Source: Prunella strophiata (Eukaryota; Chordata; Aves; Passeriformes; Prunellidae). From it: DNA of 64,000 nt. The notes beneath the pieces were generated by a model. It did not search any database, had not been told where the DNA came from, and worked only from the letters and a program-made list of their open reading frames with translations. Both the position numbers and the translations under genes were made by a program. The stretch's first letter is position 1. Each line of letters opens with the position of its first letter. Positions 25,814 through 39,248 of the stretch are shown one piece after another. The DNA lies in assembly GCA_036583965.1 (NCBI GenBank), contig JAZBQD010000015.1:86131309-86195308 (forward strand), written 5' to 3'.

Positions 25814-26772
25814 CTTTAAATTAAATTTTCTTTAAAAAGCCAAGTAGGGCAAAGACATTAAGAATAAAATCTTTAATGAAGAAAACAGCCTTGAACCATT
25901 AACCAAAGGAGCAGAAGCAACGTTTGCCTCATGCTGCGAAGATGTACTCAAACCTTCACCTTAGAAGTGCGCAGATGAAAACTGTGTTTCATCATCACTT
26001 GTGCCAGTTTTGGTTAAAAGATCTCTGTGATGATGCTCCCACTTCTTATCAGGGTAGGCAAGGTAATATTCTTTGACTCTACTTTCTCTTAAATGCCAAT
26101 CTCTTTTTTTTTAAGAGTCTCTCAACACAAGACCAAAGGCAAAAAGGAAATGTTCTTCTTCAAAGCACTTAGAACAAAAATGGCAAAGCAATGAACAAAA
26201 TGCAGCCCATGAAACAAGTAATGGGTGATACATCTCTTTAATAACATCCTGTATTGTATTTTAGTGCACAAGCTGCTGAAATGCTGACAACATCCAAGAT
26301 TCAATCTAAAACATACAAGATGCCAGTAGGTAATCTAACTGTGCCCTAGCTCTGTGTAACTGAGTACAAACTAAGTGAATGACCATACTCATAGTAATAG
26401 CTGCCTGTTAAACCTGCACAGTACTTACCTTGTATATTTATATATATATATAATTCCTGTACAGAATGACCTTATGTGGTTCTAAGTGATATATATTTAT
26501 AAATAATCTCTATGTGTGTAGTTTCAATGTATATCTTACATAATTGCCTTTAAATGGCTCTATAAACAATCTGAAATTGCTACTTTGCACTGCAAAAGCA
26601 TTAACTCATTGATTATACACTTCTGTTTAGGAGTGAGGTCTTCCTATGGCTTTCAGTGTGTATTTTGGGCAGGGTCAGGCACAGCCTATTTTCCTCTTTT
26701 GACTGTGACCTAACTCTGAAATGCACCCCTTTGCCTTCAAAATCTGGCAGCAAGGAGCCTGCTCGGACCTAC
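25814..26772 (-). other. Intron C-D (about 0.96 kb)
   Basis: This lies between exons C and D. It holds a short (TA)n tract at 26431-26453 and a donor-like AAGGTAAGT on the minus strand near 26431-26423 with no coding sequence attached. Nothing else was recognised. Confidence 0.65.
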
Positions 26773-26982
26773 CTCAATGATAGCCCCATCAGGCAGCCTG
26801 AGGAAGTGCCTGTAGAGCTCCTGCAAGCCGCTGAGGTGAACCGTGTAGACACAGACGTGAACAGTGGTGCTCCCTTCCCAGCTGGCTGCAGCGTCAGGGA
26901 TTTCACGCTGGTGCTGGAGGTCACAGCTGGAGACACCAGGCTGGCTGGCGTGGTCCTTCCAGATGTAATCAGACACTGCCAC
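26773..26982 (-). CDS. Internal coding exon C: middle of the cytosolic tail (210 nt, symmetric)
   Basis: The exon is exactly 210 nt (70 codons, phase 0-0). The acceptor is CTGTCTTTCACTAG|GTGGC and the donor GAG|GTAGGT. It is clearly more GC-rich than its AT-rich surroundings, and G or C dominates third codon positions. The peptide begins VAVSDYIWKDHASQPG and includes VHVCVYTVHLSGLQELYRHF, ending LRLPDGAIIE. The opposite strand is also open here (about 136 codons). The minus strand is preferred because it has a strong donor and acceptor at exact codon boundaries and its phase matches exons B and D. Being symmetric, this exon could be skipped without a frameshift. Four G-runs lie on the coding strand just upstream of the acceptor. 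Confidence 0.8.
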
Positions 26983-26996
26983 CTAGTGAAAGACAG

Positions 26997-27047
26997 CCCC
27001 CCCCGCCCCCCGGACACACGCACACACACAGAGGCCCCCCACCCCCC
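26997..27047. repeat. C-runs flanking a CA tract, just upstream of the exon C acceptor
   Basis: The plus strand has C-runs of 8, 6, 6 and 6 separated by short loops and a (CA)n stretch. On the coding (minus) strand these are four G-runs of at least six, starting 15 nt upstream of the acceptor at 26983. They meet the usual sequence definition of a G-quadruplex if the longer middle loop is allowed. Confidence 0.85.
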
Positions 27048-27779
27048 ACCAAAGGAACATATTTAATTAACTTCTGGCAAGAGCTTAACCGATTTAAAAT
27101 GATTTTACAATAAATCTGCAAAGCCTGTACCATATGCAGTGCTTGCACACAGTTCTCTACTACATATTTTTTTATGACATAGATCTAAATAGAGGAGATA
27201 GACAAATCCCCAGTGTATATTCTATAAAGTTAATTCTGCACAGATGAAGCTGTAATTGACTCCCGTATTAACCAAAAGTAGGGAGATCAAGCAGGGTAGG
27301 TTAAACAATAAAATGGCAATGCTGATTAAAAAAAAAAAAAAAAAAGCTTCCCAAGAATTTTGTGACCGAGTATTTGTATTTCTCTCTCTTTGAGAAGCCT
27401 TTGCTCCTGTACCCACAAGCACTTTTTAGTCTCTGATCTCTGTATTATATTAAAATAACCTTGTGCTGCTAACTGAATTGTAGATGAGGCAGAGTAAATT
27501 AGGTGTATTTTAGGGCATTGTGTAGAGCTAGTTTATTAACAGTTACCTAGCTTCCCAGTTTGTTCTAAACATGTTTGCTTTGGTAGGTTTTGTATCCCCC
27601 TACATCAGTCAGAATTTCCATTTAGCCTTTTTCATGTTAATTCTTTACACAGGCTGAGCAGAATTCAAGACTTCAGACAGATCATGGCACGAGGCTTAAG
27701 CACCCTTTATCCTTAACTAGAAATGATGATGAGAAGCATTATTTTTATACTTCCCCTGAAGTGCAAACATAAGCTTTTT

Positions 27780-28390
27780 AACCCTCACTTTTGCAAGACC
27801 TTTTCGTCATTCATTTTCTCCCATGAGACGCTACTCCTGTTTGTGGAAGGAAGGGATTGGTGATATTGCTACATCCTTACAATACATCAGCATGCTCACT
27901 CCTATTTAATGCAGACAAAATACCACTTTTGCTGGCCTAGCACGTGCTTTTTTCTTTCAAGAATGTGTATTAACTGGCAGAAATGATTGGAACTTACTCA
28001 CAAAGCTAGCTAAAGAAAAGCTCTCATTTAAGATAGGTACATCAAAACCTCTTCTGCATAGTCTTGCTTTTAATTTTTGCTGAAATGAAGAGGTCAGATT
28101 CTTACAAGAGACCGCAAAAACCAGATACAAATTTTTCCCCTCTCTTGGGAAAAGTTAGATTTAGCTCAGTTTGCTTGTGTTCCAGTTCACATTTCCTCAG
28201 CTGTTCTTACGCATTACGAGGAATCCCATAACTAGCACAGTGTGCCAATGCCACGATCCTGACGTGCACGCTGCTATTATCAGACACTGCCTTAGGAGAG
28301 GATTTGTTTTAGGTGAATTAAGAAAGCAAGAACACATAGAGGAAATTATCTCCAACTCTTTTCCAGGAATGACAGAACAATAGGATACTT
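27780..28390. promoter_or_regulatory. Candidate conserved non-coding element, or a cryptic plus-strand exon at 28201-28312
   Basis: The block keeps several CpGs, including an E-box CACGTG at 27941-27946 and a cluster at 28208-28270. On the plus strand, 28201-28312 has an acceptor (CACATTTCCTCAG|C) and a donor (TTTTAG|GTGAAT) around an open frame containing CQCHDPDVHAAIIRHCLRRG. It could be a separate or antisense exon, but it has no partner exon, so the regulatory reading is preferred. Confidence 0.28.
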
Positions 28391-29651
28391 CATTTTAGCA
28401 CCAGCTTCCATTTACATCAGCCCTAATAAATTTTTTTACATTTTAAAAAAAGGAAAGGTCATCTGAAATTTAAGGTAAAATAAAGAGAGTCTGAATTTTC
28501 CACACCAAAGTGTCTGAGGCTCAAAGGCTTTCATTCAGGACAACATATTATATATGAACATACAGCAGCCATAAGGACAAGACAAGGTCTGTATTTTCTT
28601 CAGTCTACCACACAAGACACATGCCTGCATAATACAGTGCTCCATAAGAATTAATGTGACCAGTGGTCTCAAGAAAGCAGGAAAGCAGCTTCCATTGGTA
28701 CAGTGTGAGCACAGAGGAAGCAGCTGCGAGAGCTGCCACACCACAGCCCCTGCAGTGGTTACCTTCCTCTCTCATCCCAGTGTCTCACTACCAGAACTTC
28801 TAATCTGTCCAATTCAAGAGCACCAAGGCTTTCCTGGCCTCAGTGTCTCCTCCCTGATCTATGGCTTCAGGAAACATAAATGGTTGAGAGACCCAGCTCA
28901 GAAACTTAGTCTACAGGAAACACAGCACAGCATGATTTCTGTCACAATCCTCCTTTTATGCTAGATGCATTTTTCCCTGCGTTGCTAGCTTCCTTTATTC
29001 AAAGTTTTCTTCCCTCCTGAATCAGTCCCATGCTTTCCCCTGCTTCTTGTCTGACCTTCATCTTATCTCACTTTCACTGAATCTGCTTGTTCTTCTCTTG
29101 TGTTTGTCCCTATCAGCTAGCAGGGGGCTTATCTACCATGTGTTTTGCAAGCCATGGATATGAAAACAACATTCTTCTTTGCAGCTCTGTTTTGCCTGTT
29201 TTAGCTGCGAGCTCTGGGGGCAAAAATATGCATTCTGTACTTGTCCAGCACAGGGGTGAGTATGGACCTTCCACTATTTTCACACAAATAAATTACCACT
29301 ATATTTTTTCAATCACTGCCAGATCTGAGTGTAATTTACAACACTCAGATGGTACTGTGAAGAAGCCAAAGCCATCTTACTCAAACCTTTGTGCCTGAAC
29401 TAACTCTTCGCCTTGACAGGGCAAAGACCTTCTTTCGAAGTTCTTGACTCTAAGTGCCATTCCCAGGACACCATGGGACCAGGTATGGCATCAGAACTCT
29501 CTGTCTTCCTCCCCAAGAGCAGACAGTTCTGCAGGATAGTGGAAGTAAACAAACCCATCTGATCTGTTGTCACATTTCAAGATCTGGTGAACTCCCTCTG
29601 AGGACATTGATGTGACTAGCCAAAAGAACATGAGAACATGATGATATTGTT

Positions 29652-29725
29652 CTGCATGTCCTCCTCCCATCCCTCCCTGCCCCCCCCCCTCCCCCCCCCA
29701 AAAAAAAAAAAAAAAAAAAAAAAAA
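29652..29725. repeat. Pyrimidine/C-run tract joined to a 26-nt A-run
   Basis: CTCCTCCC, CCCTCCC, then 10 C, T, 9 C (to 29699), directly followed by 26 A (29700-29725). The minus strand carries multiple G-runs able to form a G-quadruplex next to poly-T. Confidence 0.95.
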
Positions 29726-30479
29726 CCAAAAGCACAGACTGATCATCTGACAACTGAAAGAGAAAAGGCACTGCCAAAACTGATGGTGCTGTGGTGAGTT
29801 GCACAGCCTTGGTCTGGGGTAGGCACTAGAAAAGAAGGAAAGAGGACCCTTCACCGGAGTGTCACTCATTAACTCTTCTTCAAAGTCACCTGGTAGAGTG
29901 ACATCACCTGAAAGCAGACTCTTCAATATATGGAGGGGTATAACATTTGTATACCACTTCCAGGAAGGGGGAAGCAGCTCTGTTTGTGGCTGTGGATTTA
30001 AAGACCCCAGTGCAGAAGGACCTTTCCATTTCCTCCTTGCTAGCACCATCTGAAAGTATTTGGCAGACAGATGTCCACTGCCTTGAAACTCTCAAAACAC
30101 ATTTCTGTGAAGTGATAGGTCACTAGAGAGCTGCTGTGGCCTACATAACCTGAAGTAAGCTCCAAAAGTAAACTGTACTGTCATCTGAAATTTCTATCAT
30201 TAAGTTAATCAAAAATGTCCATTCATTTCTACAGGAGTACAATATGAGTTAATAAATCCACCGAGACAGGCTAGTCAAGAGACTGTGCATATAGGACATG
30301 TCAGAGAAACTGAAGTTAGCAATGATCTAGATTCACAAGGGCTGACAAGAAACCACAAAATGCCAGAGCAATGTACAGTAATCCTTAAATGAAATTCATC
30401 TTTCAGCAGAAAAACACATTAAGGATGGTAATTCAATGATAAAAGAGGCAGGCCAGAACAGGTTCAAATGCTGAATATT

Positions 30480-30680
30480 TCACAACATAACTTAATTAAA
30501 GCGGGACTGTGAGGCTGTTAATCGCTTTATAATAGTTCAGCTTGAAATGAGGTCTGATGTGCATGCCCTTATAGTTTATTTGTTTATAATATTATAATCA
30601 TAAAATGTTACATGGACCTAATGCAAATGTACAGTTTTCACTGGCCTTTATTATGTTGGCAGTTTTTTCTCCTTTTGGTC
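30480..30680. promoter_or_regulatory. Candidate conserved non-coding element
   Basis: Contains CTTAATTAAAGCGG, a CDX/HOX-like TTAATCGCTTTATAA stretch and a perfect octamer ATGCAAAT at 30621-30628, in non-repetitive AT-rich sequence. Inferred only. Confidence 0.3.
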
Positions 30681-31628
30681 CTCCTATTTTTGTGCAAGTA
30701 TGAGAAAGGAAGAACTGGGAGGAAGGGTCATGAATTTAGGTCAGATCAGATGATTCAGTAAGTCTCATGTGGGTTTAAGTCTTATTAATAATTTTAATAC
30801 ATTCTTCCTTGACAACAATTATTTCAATCACTGCGCCTTTAGCGTACACCGTGACGTAAAAATACAGGTTTTTGAGAGAGTGGAACATGTTCCTCCTACA
30901 AAAAAGGTAAATTATGTCAACCCCTTGGAAATTACAGTGCATAACCTAGAAAAAAGACAAAAATATATTTGTAAGTACAAATACAAATGTATTTTGTTGT
31001 ATAAATGTATTATGCCACACCAAGTGTAGAGAAATATGAAGCAGAACCCATTTTAAACACAAATATATTGATAAATGTATATTTATAAATATATTACACA
31101 ACTGAGGCACAGCCAAATAATATTATCAATATTTCCTAGGTCAGGGTACAGAAAATGCCATGCTAGTGTGTAAAGGTACTATGATGTTTTCTATTGTTTG
31201 ACAGCTTTTGTGAAAGAAGAAAGGAAAGAATATTTCCTCAGATTTTCTGAGCTGCAGTGAGAATGAGAGGAAGACTCACTTCTAGTATCTTAACAAAAAG
31301 ACATCAGCATGAAAAAGCTCTTTTATAAAGTTGAAAAATATACATGGGTGTCCAAACACTTGATTATGATTAGTACTGATTCTTAACTGTTTGCAGCAGC
31401 ATTATTATTAGTAATTTCATGTGAATCAATTCCAGGCTCATACATTGCAAAATGTATAAAAAAAACCTGTTTGAAAACAGCATTCAAAGAAAATGCATAA
31501 AATGAGTAAAATGGACCAAATCAACCAGTTGAGAATGGGTGGAACTGAACACTGGTCGTGACAAATAATTAGCAAAAGTTACAAGCTGTTAACTTTAGTC
31601 CAAAGGGCAAAAAAGTGTGGAAATGATA

Positions 31629-31644
31629 GGGGGGGGGAAAAAAA
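31629..31644. repeat. G9-A7 homopolymer junction
   Basis: Nine G are followed directly by seven A. Only this short tract is notable here. Confidence 0.9.
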
Positions 31645-34581
31645 GACATCAAAAGTCAAGGGTGCTGTATTTATTTCAACTTTCATAAACATGGTAAATG
31701 CATTTTCTGTGGTAAGAGTTGTAAATATGGGAATTACTGTCCTGGAGGCAATCTTTGTTAAGCCAGCGTAGCTTTACAATTAAAAAAACAAAAGCTGGCT
31801 AGTGCTAACCTCTGAGGGAAGCACAGCACCCCTCAAGCACTACAAACCCCATTTCTGACAAACTGTTACTTGCTGGCAACTCTGGTAAAAGAAGAATTTA
31901 CATGGAAATATCTGAAAGCATCTTTCCTGTCCATGTCAAAGGCACCTTGGTAGTGTGCAGGTTCCAGTGAGGCTGTCACTGGGCCTCGGTCGGAATTAGA
32001 TGTGGCAGTGGGGAGAGATTCCAAGCCACTGTAGGAAGGATGGAGCACTTTACGAGTCATGAAAATCAACTCAGTTTGAATAAATCGTGAAATTGGAGAA
32101 ATGGCAAGCAAAGGCACGAACAAGAAAAGCAATTAGGATTGCCAGAAATCATACCACCACGAGAAAGCCACACCAACACCCCTCATGTTTAACCCTTACA
32201 TGCACCAAGCACTCACACATGTTTCTGCTAGTGCAGTGTGCTTTGGTGGGGCAGCAAGCATGTGCTCTTGTTGCTGGGGTAATAACAAGGCACAGGAGTG
32301 TCTCAGGTTAGCAAAGGCCTTTGTGGGCTCCTGGTAACTCTGCAGAGAGATAACTCGTTTCTAGATCATCCTATTTATCAACATAATGGACCAGCATAAG
32401 GGACCAGCAGTATCCAGGAATTGTTTGTTTCAGTCAAATTATGAATGCCTGAAGCATTGTTGTTAGAGTCTTCCCTGATTTATTTAACAAACAGACATGG
32501 ACAGACTAAATGGTGAAAAAAGGCATATACAGAGAATAACCTCTTTGTAAATGACTAAGGAGAAATCCCAGAATAGATTTATGGAAAGCTGATTAGCACC
32601 ATAGCACTAGGAAACAGCAGTGGGTCTTTTCGTTTCTGATTTGCAATAGCATCCTATTTATGAATATGTCCAGTGAACAGCAATGCAGATCTTTTCTAGG
32701 GAATGATTCTCATCTCCTGCTTTTAGATATTACAAAGTTCAGCCACATATTCTGTAGCTACACTGCACACACTTCTTGTGTAGTCTGCTGTTCACCATCC
32801 CATTTTTTCAGATCTAAATCTTTTGTGGTTTTAAGTGTCCACACTTCAGTCAACCATTAAAAAAATAGCAAATGTAGAAATACTCTCTTCCAAACAATAA
32901 TAAATCTGGGGGGAAAAAAGTCATCTCAAGAATTAATTCAAGGAAAACTGATATTCAATGCAGCAAAAACCTTAGTGAGTAAAAATTAAAGGCCACAGCT
33001 TTCTTGCATTTCCTTGTGCATAGCAGTGTCTTTGTCCATTGATTTGCCCTAAGGAAAGGAGATAAAATACATTCCCATCCTACTCCAGAGAATCCTGCTA
33101 TATTCTGAGCCCAGAGTGAGTTTGGTTCAGATGGGCAAGAGAAATCTCTCTCCATGCCTCATTTCCCAAATTTTACAAGGGATGCTGGAATCAGTTACTT
33201 AAGAAAGCATCTTCAGTAACTTCAGACAGACAGGATTTTATATACAAAAGTGTTTAGGAAAAGTTATTTTCCCTATGGAAGTCAGGATTTTAATGCATAC
33301 AAGGGCATATCTGTGTAAATAAGAGTGTCTGCTATTCATTATCTGCTCATCAACATTTGTTATTCATTACTCATGTGTTTACAAATGTAATGCAGTCAGA
33401 AAGCAGAAATAATACTATATGACTTTGGTGACCAAAAATACACCAGAAACAACAAATAGTAAATAGATCCATGGAGCAGTTAATCTTATGGGATAAAGTT
33501 TGCCCACAGAAGACATTCTGTGAAAAATTTGTGAAAATAACCCTGACAGATCTGTAAGTAACAATGCAGTTCAAAACTAATATGTAAACAGAAAACAAAG
33601 GAGCTAAGTTTGTCAATTAAATTATTGGCAATGAGGATTTTATTTTTACTGTTTGGAACTGATTAAATGCAGAGAAAAGATAGTTAAAAGAAACAAGTCC
33701 GTGTTCACAGATTTCATTCAATTTGTCCAAGACCTTGTGAATTCAAGATGTGTGTCTGGGAATGAGACAGGCTTTTATTCACCTGTGACTGACATCAGAT
33801 GGACAGATCTTTTCCTGGCAGCTAAATAACATTTTTAAACCTGTATCATCACATGGACAGTAAATCAGCTGAGAACTTAAAATTAAAATGCATTGGACTA
33901 GTGGCTTCTAGTTGCATCTTCTTCAGCTTCAGAAAATTTCCTCCTGTGCAGGCAGTGGCATAATATATCCTTGGGCTAGTGTGGTTGAGCAATGGTGCTC
34001 TTGTAGAAGGTGCCTTTTAAATTTTAATTTCTATTTTCCTTTTTTTTAATTCAAACAATAGCAAAATTGCTATAAGGTTTTACTAAGTACCAAAATGTTC
34101 CTAGTTTCCCTATTTAGATCCAGTTTTATTTTGAAGCAGATGGAAGTAGGCTAGGAAAATGAAAGTGAAACAGAAAAGCAAATTTAAACACTTTTAGTAA
34201 AACATATGTGAACATCTGTGAAGGGTGGTTGCCCTCTTTTAGAAATACTGTAATTTTGCTCTGATCTTTCAGTAACCCTAATAAGTACACTCCAGCACAG
34301 ATGTTAATTATTAGCAAACATTCACCACAGAAGTACCTAGAATCTCTCACTCACACTGCAGCCCCATTGCTTCAGCACTGTAGGGACAGGTAGGAATGGG
34401 CTGCTTGCAGAACAAGGAGTTGGCAGCCTGTGTTGAGATCAGAGGACATTTATGTGGCTACTTGCTTTAGCTGCCCATAAATTATCTCATCTGATTTTCC
34501 AGATAATAACCAGTAATCAGATGTATTCTTGCAGTCATCACTGCAGAAATAGACCATGGAGGAAGAACTGAAAAAAAAGGT

Positions 34582-34615
34582 TTCACAAACACCTCCCTGG
34601 CAAGGTGTTTGTGAA
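34582..34615. repeat. Perfect 13-bp inverted repeat with 8-nt loop
   Basis: TTCACAAACACCT (34582-34594) pairs exactly with AGGTGTTTGTGAA (34603-34615). It is intronic and no gene is attached. Confidence 0.9.
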
Positions 34616-37600
34616 GGAGTAGTGGAAGGGCCTGACATGTTTTTGTAAGCTGTGGTGCTAAAGCAGATGCTGGTATCATTATGGAAAAGATGGGAAGAAA
34701 GAAAATTAAGATGGCAGAGGTTTGGGTATTCCTTTGTGATTAAGGTTGACATTCACCATTCTCATGTCATCCCCTCTGCCTTCTTCACCCCAAGGATGTT
34801 TTTTCTGCCTCCATAGGGCCAGCATCCCAATTGCAAGCTCATCAGAAACTAAACCCAAAGTGCCTCAATTACTAAGGTATTTCCTTGTCAATTTACTACT
34901 TCTTTTTCCTGTGCCAGGGTTTTATTTTTGACTCTTGAAAACCGTTTAACCATGCCTGGAATTGATGCTTCTCTAGAAATCTAGGAACGGAAATCCACTG
35001 TAGCAAGTAGAGACAAAGAGTTAAAGGCTCAGGGAAGTTTGCATGAGCTTTCAACAGGGTATGCAAACCCATTGGGTCTGCCACACTTGCAAAAGTAACT
35101 TGCAAGATCAGGCTGTCTCCCAAAGCTCCTCTGAGTGTACTCAGAGCTCCTCTGGGTGTATCAAGAGCCTCTCAGCAATGTCTTCTTCCCTGCTTCAGTT
35201 AAGAAACCAGATAGCAAGAATTCTTCTCACAATAGTATTTTCCACTTGTAGGACACTATTGCAAAAATGGCCCTTTTGTGGTATTTCAGCAGTTTTGTCT
35301 TCAGTTCAAGCAGGAACCATGAAATGTACAAAAAAAAAAAAATTACAAACAAAGCAAAAATTACTACTAGGAACCCTAAGAAATGGTTTATGGTACAGCT
35401 TAAAGTTTTGTGCAAAGGTGTGGCATGACTTTATGCATGCAAGAAATATTCTGCTTGCATTTGATTTTACCTTAATTAGTTTACTTTTTCTGAATTAAAA
35501 GTTACAGTCTGAGATATCCAGAAACAATTGTATTGTATTACTGAATTTGATGTGCTTGGTTTGTAGAAAAATGGTTTAGTCTAGTGTGACCAATTGTCTA
35601 TTATAATGAAGCTTATTATTAATGGAGTATACTCTTATATCCTTATTTTTTCCTTCTCGGAAGATAGCAGAGTTCAGCATCCGATAAACATGTAAATTGC
35701 ATTTTTCTTTTCACACAGGACACATTTCAACTTCTGAACCAGCAGTCAACAAAGATTCCCCCAGCTGCTAGGGAAAAAAAAAAAAAAAAAGTAAGTATTT
35801 GTGAAGAAAGGCATAATAAGATCAGAGGGAAGCCTGTCATAAAAATGCACATTGCATAATACATGATGGATCAGTTCTATTATTTAACTTTTGCATAGAT
35901 ATAACAATACAGAGATATGCTAACCATCATAGTCAGCATTAATTTACAGTGGGAAAAATAATTAGAATCTCACTTTTTCTGAAGAATGGAGTGAAAATGT
36001 AAACAATGCTTCCCTCCAGGCAAGTGCTTTATCAACTTGACAGGTGCATTTGAATTTCCATGGGTGGGGGACATAATAGGTTATTTATGTGTCATTTTAA
36101 TAGAAAGGCCCAACCATCAAGATGGACAGGAGACTTTATCAGTACTGCTGTTTGCAACTAATCCACCAATTTAATACCCCATGAAAATACCTGCAACAAA
36201 ACCTGGACATTTTTCTTTTCCACTCCATTATAGGCAAATCAATATGGGTGCTATTCATCTCAAATCTTTGGCTCAGCAGGTGCCCACTACACAGAGCTCC
36301 TCACAACACTGGTGCACTGGCACAGCCACATAAACATAGACACTTTGGCTCCTGGTGCCATCAGTGACTCCACAACAGGATCACAACAGTGCTCTTGGAT
36401 CACTAATTTGCCCCTACATAGAAGTAAGCAATTTAAAAAAATCTTTTTTCTAGGGCTCTTTTTTTTTTTTTTCTTGTTTTGGTTTGGTTTTGAGAAGAAA
36501 AAATCCAGCACAATTTTTTTTAAAGTTTCTGATTACTATAATTTTATCTGAAGTAGCCACTCACTAATTTTCACAGTGTATTCCTGCCTGGAGAATAGCC
36601 ACAAGCCAAAAAAACATTATACATCCCCTAGCTGTAATATGTTTCTTTACACAAATTTACCATGAAAAAGAAAGATGCCAAAATGTGTATTCCAGTCACA
36701 CCTTCTTGTGCATTAGCTCTGACAAAAGCTGCCTTTTTTTGTTCTGTGTAGGGCTGTGCCATTGAGTGACACATAGTCCCAGTGTGACCCAGGGTAAATT
36801 TGGTATCCATGCTCCAATTTCTTCTTCCTCCTCCCTCCTTGTTACTGTCATCTGTACAAGCACAGGTTCCCCCTGTACTTCTCTACACAGCTATTCCTGC
36901 CACATTTTTAACACACAGCATTGTACTGATAGCCCCCCAGTCCTTCACTGGTGTACGTGTATGCACAGTCAAAATCAGCCTGATCCACACCAGAAAAAAA
37001 GTATTTTCCATTAAGGAATCCTTAAAAAAACCCAAGCATTTTTGAGAGCTGAAGATTTCCATTATTGCAAGTCCATCCTCCTCTGTGTGCTAAAGTCCAG
37101 CTTGCAGATTCATGATCCACCGAGGTCTACATGGACTGGAAGACAGTCCCCAAGAAGCTTAAAAAGGTTTGGAAAATGTCTAAGGAGGACAGAGATAATG
37201 AGATCATCCACCATTCCCATGTCTACTCAGAAGTGTGCTCTACTTCTGCAGAGATAATTCTTTTCTAACTAAGGCAGGTATGGCTCCAGAGATGTTTCAA
37301 GCATGTAACTGGAAGTATCTTTACACCCCCTGGGTAATTCCTCAGACTAGCTACTCCTGAAACTTTTTGCAAAAGCAAGCAATTCATAAGGACATAAACT
37401 TGATTAAAACCAGACCTGGGACATTTCCTATGCTCAGTCTTTCAGTCTGCAAAGCTCATGAATCCCTGTGGTTAATTAGGAAATATTACTCATAGTAAGA
37501 TCCAGTTATAATAAAATGTATTTTGCCTGAACATAGCATCTTAAAAAGTTTCAGAAACAGTCATTCCCCCATTTTCCTCCCACAGCTTCTAGTTTGGTGA

Positions 37601-38373
37601 CCATGTTTGCTGGTAGGAGGACAATGCCACTTGTCCCACTTGCAGAGAAGGACTGCATACTGTCCTCTCTCCTGGGGGTCACTGAGGCTCTCACAGCAGT
37701 GAGGTTGCAGGCCAGATGAAATCCCCTGGGAGCAGTGTCAAGCAGTGTTTCTACTGGGACAAGGGAAGGGAGCCCTGGGAAAAGCACAGTCTGTGAGGGT
37801 ATAACTTGAGCCCTCAATCCACAACAGGGGGAGGTAATGCCTTGTAGTTCACTCATATATTACCACAAGAGGTATATCACAAGTTACAAGTGGTAAAGTG
37901 TGGAAAAGAAACCCAAATAAATTAAGTTAGTCTCAACTGGTATATTAAAAGGCAGCTAAGTCTGGGTAGAAGACCATAATAGCAAAGAGACAAAACTGCA
38001 GGATGCTGGGTTGGCAAACCAAACAGATCTGGAAGTCTAAATTTTAACAAAGTTTTATACCAGTATCTATTTTTTGCTCTGCTTGGATAGCAACTCTTTC
38101 CACAAATCATGTAAGGAATGCAAGCAGTTCACCATCCTCATTACGTCAGATAGTGGATACTGAGCAGGAAGATGACTGTTTACTCCCTAATGATTTTGCT
38201 TCAATTCTGATAGCCTAATACAGCACAGGTTTCTTATCCACTCACAGAACCAATGAAAGATGTTCTTGTTTTATACTAGATATTTGTTGCATAATGAAGA
38301 TATAAAAAAAGGTGAACATTGAAAATTACTTTGGTCCAAGTAAAGCTGAATGAGCTTATGCTACATGGAATAC

Positions 38374-38395
38374 AAAAAAAAAAAAAAAAAAAAAA
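38374..38395. repeat. Poly-A run, 22 nt
   Basis: Uninterrupted A-run inside the large intron. No attached SINE or LINE body was recognised. Confidence 0.95.
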
Positions 38396-39248
38396 CAGCA
38401 CCTATAGCTGACACAGTTACTTTCAAAAGGGCAAATTTTTAGAAAATTATTTGTAAAATTAACAATAGATCTTTAACAATATAGATATAATGTCTTTTTA
38501 CCATTTGTTCTAAGTAAATGTCTCTTGCAGTATCACATTTTATAAATCTTTAATTTCAGCAGAAAACATATACTGTACTGTAATTTAGATAATACTCTGA
38601 AGTAATTTCACATTTCATTAAAAAATTTGTTTTCTGCTTTGCATGTGTGCTTGATTCACTGCATCTCTGGTGCTTTTATGCTGGTGTAGCTACTTTGATC
38701 AAGTAAAATTAGAGTAAGGGACAGCAGCACAGGAATGTACACACCCATACATTTTATGTTATTTAACTGTAACCAGAACATTTCCCCATTGTCAAAGAAA
38801 AACATATCAATCCACAGAATGATAAGCATTGAAAGAGACCAATCAAATTAGTGTATTATTTGAGAAGAAAAGGGGCAAGTGTACCCACGAGTAATGTAGT
38901 GACTTCTGAAATTGGCAGTGTTAACACAAATTTGGCTGATATTTTTCAAGGATCAAAAGCACCAAGAGCTGGTTTCTGGGTACTGAAGTTACTTTAGATT
39001 GATTTAACTGTCCACCTCAGTTTTTTGGTACATGTAGAAGTGTGAGTTTCCAATCAGAGGACCATTTCTCAGCTCTTTGCTGGTTCCTTTTCTCATTACA
39101 TGGGATGAGGATCTCTTGTGGGAAGGAGAGAACCCCATTCAAAGTAAATCAGAAAATACTCAACACATCTCTTACTTCAAGCACATTTTAATGGTTTGAT
39201 TTTAGGGAAATACTTCTAAAAGGCTGTTGACTTCCAAAGTCTTAGCAC

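Noticed and set aside
26423..26431. Perfect minus-strand donor AAG|GTAAGT
   Set aside because: The sequence before it is (TA)n repeat with no open frame, and there is no matching acceptor.
26656..27066. 136-codon plus-strand open frame opposite exon C
   Set aside because: It mirrors the codon-aligned antisense of exon C. It lacks a donor at its end, while the minus strand has exact phase-0 splice sites matching the neighbouring exons.
29570..30049. 159-codon minus-strand open frame, the longest in the window
   Set aside because: It runs through poly-T and poly-G tracts giving Phe and Gly runs, and it does not fit the gene's exon phases.
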